Below are positions 43,414 to 51,460 of a DNA stretch of 64,000 bases, piece by piece (within the stretch, counting starts at the first letter, position 1; every line of letters starts with the position of its first letter). The translations under genes and the position numbers were made by a program. The stretch comes from a virus. Location: IMG/VR virus record IMGVR_UViG_3300047480_000598, positions 62,001-126,000 of that record. One strand, given 5' to 3'. The notes beneath the pieces were generated by a model. That model did no database searches, had not been told where the DNA came from, and saw only the letters and a program-made list of their open reading frames with translations.

Positions 43414-44040
43414 TTATTGGAGTTTGCTTATTATTCCTAATAAGCTCTCTTTGAGATATTTTTGTGCTTTCGGATCACCCTTCACCTCTTGCGCTATGCG
43501 TAAGGCACTATAACCTCCCTTATTGTTCATAAGGTGTTCATAGATTGGTGTCGGATAAGCTCCCGGTGCACTAGGTTGAGCTACCATATCTACTGTGATA
43601 ATCTCAAAATCTGATACTTCGCCAGATCCGTCATCTTTAACGTTTCCGGATCCTCGACTTGACACACCTAATTTTACGCCGCTTTCGAGCATAGTCTTAA
43701 TTAGCTGTCCCATTGGGGTTGGTAAAATTTTCAATTTACCATAACCATTTGGACCGTCCATCCACATATTTGTTATCATGTGCGACACACGGTCCAGGTT
43801 AATTTTTAGATCATCTGGATGGTCTACTTCTCCAAGAACAGAGTAACCATTTTGAATCTGATCGTTAAGAGTTTTCACTGCCCTGCTAATCTCACTCACA
43901 GGATAAACTCGTTGATTAGCATTGCGAATGCCTCCTTGTATACAAATACCATTCATATACAAGTTCTTACCTTCTTTATCGTCAGATTCAAGTACGATTT
44001 TTGCCTCGTTAAAGGTTAAGTTTTCTCGAAGATGTAACAT
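43414..44040 (-). CDS. gp21: Prohead core protease gp21
   Basis: A 208-residue protein, close to T4 gp21 in length. The catalytic His lies in SVLGEVDHPDD (H74) and the Ser in GVKLGVSSRGSG (S127/S128), with the family YPVSEISRAV and DRVSHMITNMW blocks between. It processes the scaffold, capsid and internal proteins at (L/I)xE sites inside the prohead. It sits between the prohead core gene and gp22, as in T4. Confidence 0.93.
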   Translation of the reverse strand: MLHLRENLTFNEAKIVLESDDKEGKNLYMNGICIQGGIRNANQRVYPVSEISRAVKTLNDQIQNGYSVLGEVDHPDDLKINLDRVSHMITNMWMDGPNGYGKLKILPTPMGQLIKTMLESGVKLGVSSRGSGNVKDDGSGEVSDFEIITVDMVAQPSAPGAYPTPIYEHLMNNKGGYSALRIAQEVKGDPKAQKYLKESLLGIISKLQ

Positions 44041-44050
44041 CTATATAACC

Positions 44051-44551
44051 TTATCTTACTTTCTTACCAATAAGACTGCTCTTATTGTCGGCCTTTTCAG
44101 AAGTGCCTTTCTTCTCTGCACCGTGACCTGGTTCTCTGTGTGTAAAGCCAGTCTTTCCTGCCTTACCGCCAGGTACATTGATGTTTCCAAAGTTTTCTTC
44201 CTTAGGATTGCCTTTGAATACACCGTTGCCTTTTAGGTGACCTTTATTTGCAAATGTAGGGGATTCAGTATCACCACGTAGGATGTTAGCTGTTGTTCCG
44301 CCCATATCGTTCTTCATGTTATCAACAACACTCTTGGTGTTAACACCGTTATCACCGTGCTTAGGAAGTGCTACTTTGTTCACATATTCCATGAATTCCA
44401 TGAATTCTTCATCACTTGCTTGTGTTTCATCGTGGATGTAGTGGTGTACTTCTTTGACTTCCTTATCGTCTGCACCCAAATTCGTCTCCGCCCATATCAT
44501 CTTCTTCACCACCGAAATCCATTTCTGAATGTTCTGGTTCTTCTGATTCAC
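44051..44551 (-). CDS. Prohead-core-like protein; possible C-terminal part of a frameshifted gene
   Basis: The open frame runs from a GTG at 44551, but that start has no ribosome site. The first approximately 25 residues are the alternative reading of the neighbouring acidic gene. From about 44480 downstream (ADDKEVKEVHHYIHDE, then EEFMEFMEYVNKV) it is acidic and natural-looking, then it becomes Gly/Lys-rich (GGKAGKTGFTHREPGH) and ends SSLIGKKVR. It overlaps the upstream core gene by 89 nt in the +1 frame. Either it is a separate gene using the internal ATG near 44500, or it is the true C-terminus of the core protein, separated by one inserted or skipped base in the GGG run at 44475-44477. 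Confidence 0.55.
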   Translation of the reverse strand: MNQKNQNIQKWISVVKKMIWAETNLGADDKEVKEVHHYIHDETQASDEEFMEFMEYVNKVALPKHGDNGVNTKSVVDNMKNDMGGTTANILRGDTESPTFANKGHLKGNGVFKGNPKEENFGNINVPGGKAGKTGFTHREPGHGAEKKGTSEKADNKSSLIGKKVR

Positions 44552-44948
44552 CGGACATTAATTGATCAAATTCAGCTTTTAGTTCTTCTAAAGCATCTTC
44601 AAGATCCATAACGCGATCTTCTAAATCTTCGTCTCCACTTTCTGAATCAAATTCAGTGTCAGAGTCGTCAGCAAAGTCGTCAGAAGCATCACCTTCTTCA
44701 TCTTCACCTTCTTCATCTTCCTCTTCTTCGCCTTCTTCCTCTTCACCGCCGAAAGGGTTAGATGAATCGTCTTCTGACTCTTCTTCCTCTTCTTCAGCTT
44801 CGTTTAGATCGAAGTCTTCTGCTAATAATTCTTCATAAATTTCACGCGATTTCGCAACTACGATATTGTGAAATATTTCCTTTGCTGCTTCTTGGTCTTC
44901 GTTAATTAAGGCCTCAAGCATTGCTTCAAATTGAGCACGGTCAGTCAT
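44463..44948 (-). CDS. Acidic prohead core protein (gp67-like)
   Basis: A 161-residue, extremely acidic protein with a helical N-terminus (FEAMLEALINEDQEAAKEIF) followed by a nearly continuous Glu/Asp tract over residues 50-110 and a second helix, EDRVMDLEDALEELKAEFDQ. Position between gp20 and gp21 matches the T4 gp67/gp68 core proteins, which occupy the prohead and are cleaved by gp21. It ends abruptly with GCRR, unlike the preceding composition, at an overlap with the next frame. That suggests the annotated stop may not be the natural end. Confidence 0.7.
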   Translation of the reverse strand: MTDRAQFEAMLEALINEDQEAAKEIFHNIVVAKSREIYEELLAEDFDLNEAEEEEEESEDDSSNPFGGEEEEGEEEEDEEGEDEEGDASDDFADDSDTEFDSESGDEDLEDRVMDLEDALEELKAEFDQLMSGESEEPEHSEMDFGGEEDDMGGDEFGCRR

Positions 44949-45057
44949 AATTTTTTTCTCCTGTGAATAATTACAAGGCTGTAGTATTATTTACAATTAA
45001 TTTATAAAAATAGGATAATATCGCCTAAAAATAGACGATTTTAATCTCATGTAGGAT

Positions 45058-45065
45058 TATTTATA
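45058..45065 (-). promoter_or_regulatory. T4-type late promoter for the prohead block
   Basis: The minus strand reads TATAAATA, overlapping the stop of the 79-residue gene. It lies 110 nt upstream of the prohead core ATG at 44948; the intervening A/T-rich leader contains no gene. It would drive core protein, gp21, gp22 and gp23. Confidence 0.72.
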
Positions 45066-45300
45066 TCTGAGGAGGTGGTTGTGTCTTATACATACTTTGT
45101 ATAAACGATAGCTCACCCTCTTGTTCGATAATGTGCGCTTCGCTAGATTTTCTAAGTTCGTTTAACTGTTTTAATGTTAATCGTGTTTTTCTAGTGTCAT
45201 TGCGGTGCAGGGTAGTAGCATCTCGGTTAGAATCATATCTAAAATCGTTTGCTACACGTCTAGTATCCGGATCAATATAAAACAATTCTCTTAATATCAT
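45061..45300 (-). CDS. Small protein between gp20 and prohead core genes, unknown
   Basis: A 79-residue protein rich in Arg/Asp: ILRELFYIDPDTRRVANDF, then TLKQLNELRKSSEAHI, then a C-terminal QSMYKTQPPPQI. No motif is recognised. Position 8 nt after gp20 and co-direction with the head genes suggest a prohead or portal-associated small protein. It is not homologous to T4 gp67 in composition. Confidence 0.6.
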   Translation of the reverse strand: MILRELFYIDPDTRRVANDFRYDSNRDATTLHRNDTRKTRLTLKQLNELRKSSEAHIIEQEGELSFIQSMYKTQPPPQI

Positions 45301-45308
45301 AATCTTAT

Positions 45309-47054
45309 TTATACCGTAGGCGGTGTTGCAGGAGCTGTTGTACTTGCAGGAGGTGCTGTTTCGGCTCCTGTAGCTCCTGCGTCTTCTTCAGATGGGATAT
45401 CGTCTGGGCCTGTTAAATCTCCCATTGCGCCTAAATCTCCTTCGATTCCTGCTGCCGATAGCCCTGCAGATCTTAATTCACCTGCAGAATCTGTAATAGT
45501 TGGTTGTCCTTTACCGTTTTCTTCTCCCCATAGACGTTCGTTTTCTGCAACTTCTTCGTCTGTTAGTCCAAGGAATCTCTTTAATGCAAAGCGTTTACTC
45601 ATAAAAGGCACGCCAGTAATAGTAGTAAATGTTCCTATTCTTTCCGAATCTAGTTGACTTTGTCGTGTACTTGCAAAATTTAAAGGAGGATTAAACTTTA
45701 ATTCAAATAGGTTTGCATCGATATTCACACCTCTTGAATACATATACATCTTAAATTCTTCATCAAATACTGCGGTTACAAGTGCTTGTAGTCGTTCACA
45801 ATACTTGTTAAATCGTAATTCTTGAATATATGCTGTACCTACACGACCGTCATTATAAGATGCTTGAGAATCGTCTGCTCCTGTTGGTAAGTAAGAGCTA
45901 GGAATACGTAAACCACGAAATAATTTGTTTGTAAAGTATTTTAAATCGTCAATTTCTCCTAAGTTAGTACCGCCTGGAAGTGTATCTACCTTCGATCCTC
46001 TACCATCTGCTGTTTGGGGGAAGAAGTAATCTTCGTTGATTGATAGTGGGTTGTATGCACTATCGATAACATTCTGTCCTCCACCACTCTGACTCGGAAT
46101 ACGACGTTGATGTATTTCATTTTTAATTCTTTCAACATAACTCATTGCCATGTGTCCAGGCATGTTACCTACATCGATATAAAAAATTCTACGTTCAGGA
46201 GCACGTTGTATACGATAAATTAGAATTGCATCTTCTAATAACTCCTTTTGCTTGTAAACTTTAAAAATATTTTCAAGTAAGCTATTACCAAATGGGAAAT
46301 TATTATCTAGACCTTCTGATAAAGAAATGTGTACAATATGTTCAGCATCGATCGCATGTTCAGTTTCAGATGATCCAAACCTTGTTCCCATTGAACTTTG
46401 CGGATAAGGTCCTGAAGATCCTCTACTTTGACCACCTTGACCTAAATAACTTGCTCCGGTAACAATGCTACCGTTAACATTTTGAGGATTAATGTTTGGA
46501 GTAATTTGTGTAGCTACTAAATTCATAAAATTTGGTGCTAAATCTTTAATTACATACTGTTCAGGTGCTTTACCGTCGCTTTCGTTGACAATAATTTTTG
46601 TTACTTTAGTTGGATCAATGTAATTCCACTTCTGTGTTTCGGGATCTCTAATAAAGAATGCATCTCCATATTTAAATGTATTGCGCATGATTCTAAAGAT
46701 ACGAACATCAAATTTTTGAAGTTTGCACCATTGTTGTAAGTACTCAGCAAGGATTCTAACTTCCGAATTAGTCGCTTTATGTCGCCACTGTACTCCAAAC
46801 GGCGTCTTACCGTCCTTTAATTTTTGTGTGCAAAATTCTGCTAGAATGTCTAGTGCTGCATTAACTTCGGGATCGCTATCCATTACTTCGTATTGTTGAT
46901 ATCTTTCAATACGATTTGGATTTCCGGTATAAACATCGGGCAAATAACTTGAATAGTTTGTTTGTGCTGGTCCTGGCTTTGCTGTGTTAGTTCCTGATAT
47001 AGGACTTAACTCAGTTGAAGTTGGTACTGGTGTAAAATATTTTTTCCAAGACAT
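45309..47054 (-). CDS. gp20: Portal vertex protein gp20
   Basis: A 581-residue protein of the T4 portal family (T4 gp20 is 524). The family blocks are GNPNRIERYQQYEVMDSDPE near residues 45-65, LDILAEFCTQ, FRIMRNTFKYGDAFFIRD, VYKQKELLEDAILIYRIQRA, VGNMPGHMAMSYVERIKNE and PGGTNLGEIDDLKYF. The C-terminal 60 residues are low-complexity Ala/Gly/Pro/Thr (TGAETAPPASTTAPAT). The dodecameric portal starts head assembly and is the DNA channel and packaging dock. It is upstream of the prohead genes, as in T4. Confidence 0.95.
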   Translation of the reverse strand: MSWKKYFTPVPTSTELSPISGTNTAKPGPAQTNYSSYLPDVYTGNPNRIERYQQYEVMDSDPEVNAALDILAEFCTQKLKDGKTPFGVQWRHKATNSEVRILAEYLQQWCKLQKFDVRIFRIMRNTFKYGDAFFIRDPETQKWNYIDPTKVTKIIVNESDGKAPEQYVIKDLAPNFMNLVATQITPNINPQNVNGSIVTGASYLGQGGQSRGSSGPYPQSSMGTRFGSSETEHAIDAEHIVHISLSEGLDNNFPFGNSLLENIFKVYKQKELLEDAILIYRIQRAPERRIFYIDVGNMPGHMAMSYVERIKNEIHQRRIPSQSGGGQNVIDSAYNPLSINEDYFFPQTADGRGSKVDTLPGGTNLGEIDDLKYFTNKLFRGLRIPSSYLPTGADDSQASYNDGRVGTAYIQELRFNKYCERLQALVTAVFDEEFKMYMYSRGVNIDANLFELKFNPPLNFASTRQSQLDSERIGTFTTITGVPFMSKRFALKRFLGLTDEEVAENERLWGEENGKGQPTITDSAGELRSAGLSAAGIEGDLGAMGDLTGPDDIPSEEDAGATGAETAPPASTTAPATPPTV

Positions 47055-47064
47055 TTATGTTTCC

Positions 47065-49401
47065 TTAAATTCTGCTGCCCGACATTCCGTTCGTAATAGC
47101 TTTTGTTTGTCTGCTGACACCATCTACTACTCGATCAGTATGTGATATTAATTCTTTTATTGACATATTTAACTTTACAAGCTCATCTTTAACATCAGTC
47201 ATGGTGGTTTTATCAACCGATTGTACTGTTGTTTGATCAGATTGTTGCTGTTCTGGTTTCTTCAACGGTTCTTCTGTTGTAGTTGTTGTTTTTGTATTAG
47301 TTTTTTCTTTTGGTGGTTCTTTTAATTCTGAAGACAAAGTCGATTGCCAAGATTTAAGGGCATTACCCATTCCCGGCATATTTTTTAATGGATCAAAAGT
47401 TTTTTGATTCATTGTAGCATCTATCATTTTTTGCTTCATACCCAATGCAGCATTGATTTCATTATCTTTTTTAGTCGTAGCAGGTGAACCATTAAATCCT
47501 GTAACACCCATATCTTTTAATGTTGTGTTTAAATCTTTTGATGCAATATCGGATAAACCTTTTGCAGCTTTTGATATTGTTTCAGGAGAATATGCGTGTT
47601 GAAATACTCCGTCTGGTCCAGTCATTCCTCGTTGCAAAGTTCTTAAAAACTCTGATATACGAGCACCTTGAGGAGAATCTTCGGCAAATTCAGTTAGTGT
47701 TTGATTGTTTGTGTACCATTTTTCGCCATTTGAATCTGTACGTGTTGAAAATAAATTAGCAATATCTTTTAATTGCTGTTCAGTTATTACAGCTTCTTTA
47801 CCATGTAACTCAACTAATTCCCCATCTGGATCAAATTCTTCAAAAACTTTACCTGTTGCACCTAATGTTCCAGTTCGTCGTTTCTTTGTTGTTACCGGAA
47901 TTGATGTTGCTTCTTTAGCTGCATTTTTAAGTGATTCCTTTCCTGTGTCGACCATATCGCCGATCTTTTTAATAGTACCTTCAGGTGTTGCCATTTCTTT
48001 TAGGAAGTTATTAAATTTTGGTAACGAATCTTTAACCGAATTTCCTAATTCATCGTTTAATTTTTTAAATCCATCGGATGTTGTAGCAGCTATAACTTTA
48101 CCAAGATTATCTAAAGAGTTAATAGATCTTGAAGCTGCTGCACCTAAATCTGCTTCTCCGGATGGTAGTTCACCTTTATCTCGACTAATACCGGCTGCTC
48201 TCATTTCTTCAATTGCTGCTCGAGCTTGTTCCGGAGTAGTACCTTCTCCCATTTCTTTTTGTTTTGCAGCAACCGCTTTTTCTAATCCTAATTCTTGCTG
48301 GAAGACCTTTGCTGCGGTCCCTCCAAATATCTGTCCTTCTGTCGATACAATGCCTGTTAAGAAACTTTTATCTCTCATTCGTTCAACAATTGCTGCTTGT
48401 GCATCAATTTTTGATTTTTCCATTGTAGCTTCGTCGCCTGTTTCGATAGATTCGGCTACTTTTCTTAATTGTTCCGCTGCTTGTCCGTATGATGTAACTA
48501 ATTCGACATCCTCTTTTGACCTCGGGCCACCTGTTGCATAAATTCCTACTACTCTTTTTGCAGATTCTGACATGCCAACTGTTGTCTTTTCAAGATTTTC
48601 TGCAAACTTTTCGCCTTTTAGCATAATCATTGCTTGTATATCAGGGCGACTTTGTTCTTTCTTTAGCTCTTCTTCTTCTTGTTTTCTACTTTTGCCTGTA
48701 ACTTGTGCAGCTAAATCGATCTCAGTAGCTAGATAAACTGCGGCTGCCGCTGCTTCTTCTCTAGACTTTTTATCTGTTATATCTAATCCCCGGCGATTCA
48801 TTGCACTAATTTGTGTAATTTCGGCCAGTTCTCTTGAACTCATACCGGCAGCTTTTAAATCTCTAGCAACATCGGACTCAGCTACATCACTTAACATAGT
48901 AGTAAATGCTTTAGCAGACTTGTCCATGCCACCGCCTAGGCCTGCAAGATCTTGTGAACTCTGTGCAACAATTTCAGCAAACTCTTCCATAGTTAAATGA
49001 CCATGCATTACTGCTTGATTAAAGTCACCTAGGTTACCGTTCATAGTAATACCATATTGTGCAGTTTGTTTCATGGTATTATTAACTTGTAATACTACTC
49101 CACCTAATGTAGTAAGGGCATCGCCTGCAATATTTCCAACAGTTCCTCCAAATTTTGTTAAAACAAAGTCGGCAGCTTTGATAGCGTCGGCTGTAGTTGC
49201 TGTACCTGTGGATATTTTATTGAATACTGCAAACATACTATCGGCTGCTGTATTCAATTTAGAACCAAAGTCGGATAGCATAGGACTTCCGCCTGTCGGA
49301 GGAGGGCTAGATGGAGGTCTTGGTCTATTGCCAGTTAGTCGATTATTTTCTTCTAACGCTGCTGCTAACCGTTGAAAATCGGAACTTGTTGGATCACTCA
49401 T
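47065..49401 (-). CDS. Tail tape-measure-like structural protein (778 aa)
   Basis: A 778-residue, predominantly helical, Ala/Lys/Glu-rich protein. A Pro-rich linker (PRPPSSPPPTGGS) separates a short N-terminal helix from a core of heptad-like segments (ADSMFAVFNKISTGTATTAD, VGNIAGDALTTLGGVVLQVN). A Thr/Lys linker (TNTKTTTTTEEPLKKPEQQQ) leads to a C-terminal helix, DELVKLNMSIKELISHTDRV. Helical length, the Gly/Ala-rich hydrophobic middle and the DELVKLN..I..LI.HTDR end are tape-measure-like. It is divergent from gp26, whose frameshift extension resembles tail-assembly chaperones that usually neighbour tape-measure genes. An internal head or core protein is the alternative. Confidence 0.5.
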   Translation of the reverse strand: MSDPTSSDFQRLAAALEENNRLTGNRPRPPSSPPPTGGSPMLSDFGSKLNTAADSMFAVFNKISTGTATTADAIKAADFVLTKFGGTVGNIAGDALTTLGGVVLQVNNTMKQTAQYGITMNGNLGDFNQAVMHGHLTMEEFAEIVAQSSQDLAGLGGGMDKSAKAFTTMLSDVAESDVARDLKAAGMSSRELAEITQISAMNRRGLDITDKKSREEAAAAAVYLATEIDLAAQVTGKSRKQEEEELKKEQSRPDIQAMIMLKGEKFAENLEKTTVGMSESAKRVVGIYATGGPRSKEDVELVTSYGQAAEQLRKVAESIETGDEATMEKSKIDAQAAIVERMRDKSFLTGIVSTEGQIFGGTAAKVFQQELGLEKAVAAKQKEMGEGTTPEQARAAIEEMRAAGISRDKGELPSGEADLGAAASRSINSLDNLGKVIAATTSDGFKKLNDELGNSVKDSLPKFNNFLKEMATPEGTIKKIGDMVDTGKESLKNAAKEATSIPVTTKKRRTGTLGATGKVFEEFDPDGELVELHGKEAVITEQQLKDIANLFSTRTDSNGEKWYTNNQTLTEFAEDSPQGARISEFLRTLQRGMTGPDGVFQHAYSPETISKAAKGLSDIASKDLNTTLKDMGVTGFNGSPATTKKDNEINAALGMKQKMIDATMNQKTFDPLKNMPGMGNALKSWQSTLSSELKEPPKEKTNTKTTTTTEEPLKKPEQQQSDQTTVQSVDKTTMTDVKDELVKLNMSIKELISHTDRVVDGVSRQTKAITNGMSGSRI

Positions 49402-49426
49402 AAGAAAAATCTCAAAAATATACGTA

Positions 49427-49434
49427 TATAAATA
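49427..49434 (+). promoter_or_regulatory. T4-type late promoter for gp26
   Basis: An exact TATAAATA on the plus strand 29 nt upstream of the gp26 ATG at 49464. A palindromic TATACGTATA overlaps its left side. Confidence 0.8.
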
Positions 49435-49444
49435 CGATGTATTA

Positions 49445-49452
49445 TATTTATC
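49445..49452 (-). promoter_or_regulatory. Late promoter variant GATAAATA, divergent
   Basis: The minus strand reads GATAAATA 44 nt upstream of the 778-residue gene. It forms a divergent pair with the plus-strand late promoter 11 nt to its left; the two transcripts would overlap head to head by a few tens of bases. Confidence 0.55.
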
Positions 49453-49463
49453 CGGAGTTTAGT

Positions 49464-50291
49464 ATGGTTAATAACCCGTTACAGCAATTTTTTAGACAGC
49501 CAAAAATTTTTATCAGCTTACCTTCGTTAGGAGTTTACAATAATCCCGGAGTTATTCAAGGTGATGTATCAAGTTTGCCTGTTTACGGAATGACAGGTAT
49601 GGACGAGATATTAATGAAGACTCCGGACGCATTAATGACAGGAGATAGTACTGTTAAAGTAATTGAAAGTTGTTGTCCTGCAATTAAAGACGGATGGGAT
49701 GTTTCTACATTAGATGTTAATTTAATTTTAATTGCTATCAGAATTGCAACATACGGTGATAGCTTAGAAGTCACGCACACATGCACACATTGCGAAACGG
49801 AAAACAATTACGATATTAAATTAACTGCATTGATTGATCATTATAATACTTTTAAATATGATAATCGATTAGTATTAAAAGATCTATCGATATCTGTTAA
49901 ACCATTAAATTACAAGCAATCTACTGCATTTTCTCTAAAGAACTTTGAGTTACAACAAAAAGTTTCTCAGATTCAAACAATTAGCGACACATTAGAAAGA
50001 AATGCATTAGTAGCAGCACTATTTCAAGATTTAAGTGTACTTCAAAAAGAATTATTTAAAGAAAGTATTGAATCTATTCACATAGGTACAATGGAAGTTA
50101 CTGAACAAGAATATATTAATGAATGGTTGAATAATTGTGATCAATCTTATTACGAAAGTATTAAGAAGCACATTAATTTAACTAAAGATTCTATACAGAT
50201 ACCGCCGTTTACAGTAAATTGCGGAGAGTGCAGTAAGGAAAATTACATCACTATAGACTTAGATCAATCAAATTTTTTCGGAAAAGCCTAA
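49464..50291 (+). CDS. gp26: Baseplate hub assembly protein gp26 (T4_baseplate family)
   Basis: A 275-residue protein. The start MVNNPLQQFFRQPKIFISLPS at 49464 follows a GGAG ribosome site and fits the late promoter; the in-frame ATG at 49437 lacks one. Family blocks are VYGMTGMDEILMKTPDALMTGD and VIESCCPAIKDGWDVSTLDV, followed by a CTHC pair near residue 105 and a CGEC pair near residue 260, probably one zinc site. T4 gp26 is needed for baseplate hub assembly and is about 208 residues, so this one is longer. The 3' end carries a T-TTT-TTC slippery heptamer five codons before the stop, feeding into the overlapping frame. Confidence 0.88.
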   Translation: MVNNPLQQFFRQPKIFISLPSLGVYNNPGVIQGDVSSLPVYGMTGMDEILMKTPDALMTGDSTVKVIESCCPAIKDGWDVSTLDVNLILIAIRIATYGDSLEVTHTCTHCETENNYDIKLTALIDHYNTFKYDNRLVLKDLSISVKPLNYKQSTAFSLKNFELQQKVSQIQTISDTLERNALVAALFQDLSVLQKELFKESIESIHIGTMEVTEQEYINEWLNNCDQSYYESIKKHINLTKDSIQIPPFTVNCGECSKENYITIDLDQSNFFGKA

Positions 50292-50512
50292 TTGGTAAGT
50301 CTGTTGAAGATATCGAGCAGAAGCTAATTAGGCTAGATACTGAAATAAAAGAGTTTAAAGAAGAGCTATTTAGAATCAGTTGGCATATGAGGGGAGGTCT
50401 TTCTATGAATGATCTCTTATTTTATTACTCACACGATGATAGAGTCATGCTTTATAACATCATTAAAGAAAACATTGACTTAACTAAGAATGCTCGTATG
50501 CCGTTTCTTTAA
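50237..50512 (+). CDS. Overlapping -1 frame extension of gp26 (tail-assembly-chaperone-like)
   Basis: The open -1 frame runs from 50237 to a stop at 50510-50512. From 50279 it reads RKSLIGKSVEDIEQKLIRLD, then a charged helix and SWHMRGGLSMNDLLFYYSHD, ending KNARMPFL. The SWxMRGG...D.L.Y.S..DR...NIIKENI pattern is typical of small proteins after gp26 in T4-like phages and of lambda gpT-type chaperone tails. There is no ATG before 50387. The best internal start is ATG 50405 after a strong GGGGAGGT, yielding only 35 residues. Frameshifting at 50273 would give a 349-residue gp26 fusion. It meets the next gene tail-to-tail with a 4-nt overlap. Confidence 0.75.
   Translation, partial: GKLHHYRLRSIKFFRKSLIGKSVEDIEQKLIRLDTEIKEFKEELFRISWHMRGGLSMNDLLFYYSHDDRVMLYNIIKENIDLTKNARMPFL
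50273..50279 (+). other. Candidate -1 ribosomal slippery heptamer
   Basis: T-TTT-TTC in the gp26 frame (codons 274-276 and 277-279 of the 50,000 block). A -1 slip of both tRNAs continues directly into the 77-codon overlapping frame. It is a canonical X-XXY-YYZ site located five codons before the gp26 stop. Confidence 0.65.
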
Positions 50513-51231
50513 CGTTTCCACCCAATATTAAACTTATTTGGATCTCCTGATGTTGAAGGAGTAGACTGAAGATATGTATAAGATCCAACATCGTGAGCTG
50601 TATCAGTAGGAGTAGTTGATGCGCCTTGTCCTGGAGGAGGTGTAGAAGCAGATGTAGGAGGTATAATCTTATCTAATGTTTTTTCTTTTGCTTTTTCTAT
50701 ATAAGGATTAGCTGCACGCAATGCTCCTAATATTCCTCCACCTACATATTTTTCATATAAAGGTCCTGACTTATTAAGTAATGGAAATTTTTCTGAAAAT
50801 GCAACACCTGTTAGCCAATTACTAATAATTTTTGTCACTTCTTCTGAATTAACCCATAACATAAACTTTGCTTGACCAATAGTAGAAAGTACTTCACTAA
50901 GATAACTCGCAACAGGACTATAATCTTTAAATTTAAGTATTCCAAATGCAATTTTATCGATAAGTTTATTTCCGATAATAATCGCTGCAACTTCTGCAGA
51001 GCATTTAGCTAATTCATTTGCTTGTATTTGATTAACTTTTTCTGCTGTATATCCCGGTTGTTTTTGATTATACGCATCATTTGCTGCTTTCATATTTCTC
51101 CATGCTTCTACTATAGGTTGTCCTATATTAAATGCCTTAAATATTCCCCATACAGCAGATCCTAACCAACCAAGTCCTAACTTTTCATTAAGAGATTCAT
51201 CTTTTTCAGAGAGTATTTCACTAATTTTCAT
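50509..51231 (-). CDS. Unknown protein, possible internal head protein
   Basis: A 240-residue protein. I choose the ATG at 51231 (MKISEILSEKDESLNEKLGL) over a TTG at 51243, because GGAA precedes it and the late promoter is 20 nt upstream. The short amphipathic N-terminus with LSE and LNE resembles the cleavable head-targeting peptides of T4 internal proteins, which gp21 cuts at LxE sites. A hydrophobic helix (EVAAIIIGNKLIDKIAFGIL) follows and the tail is Pro/Thr/Ser-rich (PPTSASTPPPGQGASTTPTD). It has no recognisable enzyme motif. It is convergent with the gp26 unit. The internal-protein role is inference. Confidence 0.55.
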   Translation of the reverse strand: MKISEILSEKDESLNEKLGLGWLGSAVWGIFKAFNIGQPIVEAWRNMKAANDAYNQKQPGYTAEKVNQIQANELAKCSAEVAAIIIGNKLIDKIAFGILKFKDYSPVASYLSEVLSTIGQAKFMLWVNSEEVTKIISNWLTGVAFSEKFPLLNKSGPLYEKYVGGGILGALRAANPYIEKAKEKTLDKIIPPTSASTPPPGQGASTTPTDTAHDVGSYTYLQSTPSTSGDPNKFNIGWKR

Positions 51232-51251
51232 TTTTATTTCCAATTATCTGA

Positions 51252-51259
51252 TATTTATT
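51252..51259 (-). promoter_or_regulatory. Late promoter variant AATAAATA
   Basis: The minus strand reads AATAAATA 20 nt upstream of the chosen ATG at 51231, the same spacing as other late promoters in this window. It gives the 240-residue gene a dedicated late transcript. Confidence 0.7.
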
Positions 51260-51268
51260 AACGTTTCA

Positions 51269-51293
51269 AGATGAACAGAGTTCATCTGTTTTT
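51269..51293 (+). terminator. Rho-independent terminator for rightward transcripts
   Basis: AGATGAAC-AGA-GTTCATCT forms a perfect eight-base-pair stem followed by GTTTTT on the plus strand only. It would stop rightward transcription from the gp26 late promoter after it has run antisense through the 240-residue gene. Confidence 0.8.
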
Positions 51294-51460
51294 CGCTTAC
51301 GCTCAAACATTTTTCTTCTTAAGATATTTAAGGGCGAAATGAAATGAAGCACTTGATTGATATTATCTAGATAAAGCGGTCATACATCGCCCTTTGCAGG
51401 GCGAAAAAAATAAACTGGACATTATCTGAGTATCACAGTCATACAACGTTAGGACTACTA

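Noticed and set aside
45306-45313. TATTTATA at the gp20 stop codon
   Set aside because: It is only 5 nt from the start codon of the 79-residue gene, leaving no room for a leader. It may be chance overlap with the TAA stop, although it could drive genes further on.
47705-48541. A 278-codon plus-strand open frame
   Set aside because: It lies entirely antisense to the 778-residue tape-measure-like gene, whose composition and ribosome site are convincing. The antisense product is Ser/Ala/Pro-rich without motifs and lacks a promoter.
49437-49463. Upstream ATG extending gp26 by nine residues
   Set aside because: No ribosome site precedes it and it lies 3 nt from the late box, upstream of any transcript start. 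ATG 49464 follows GGAG.
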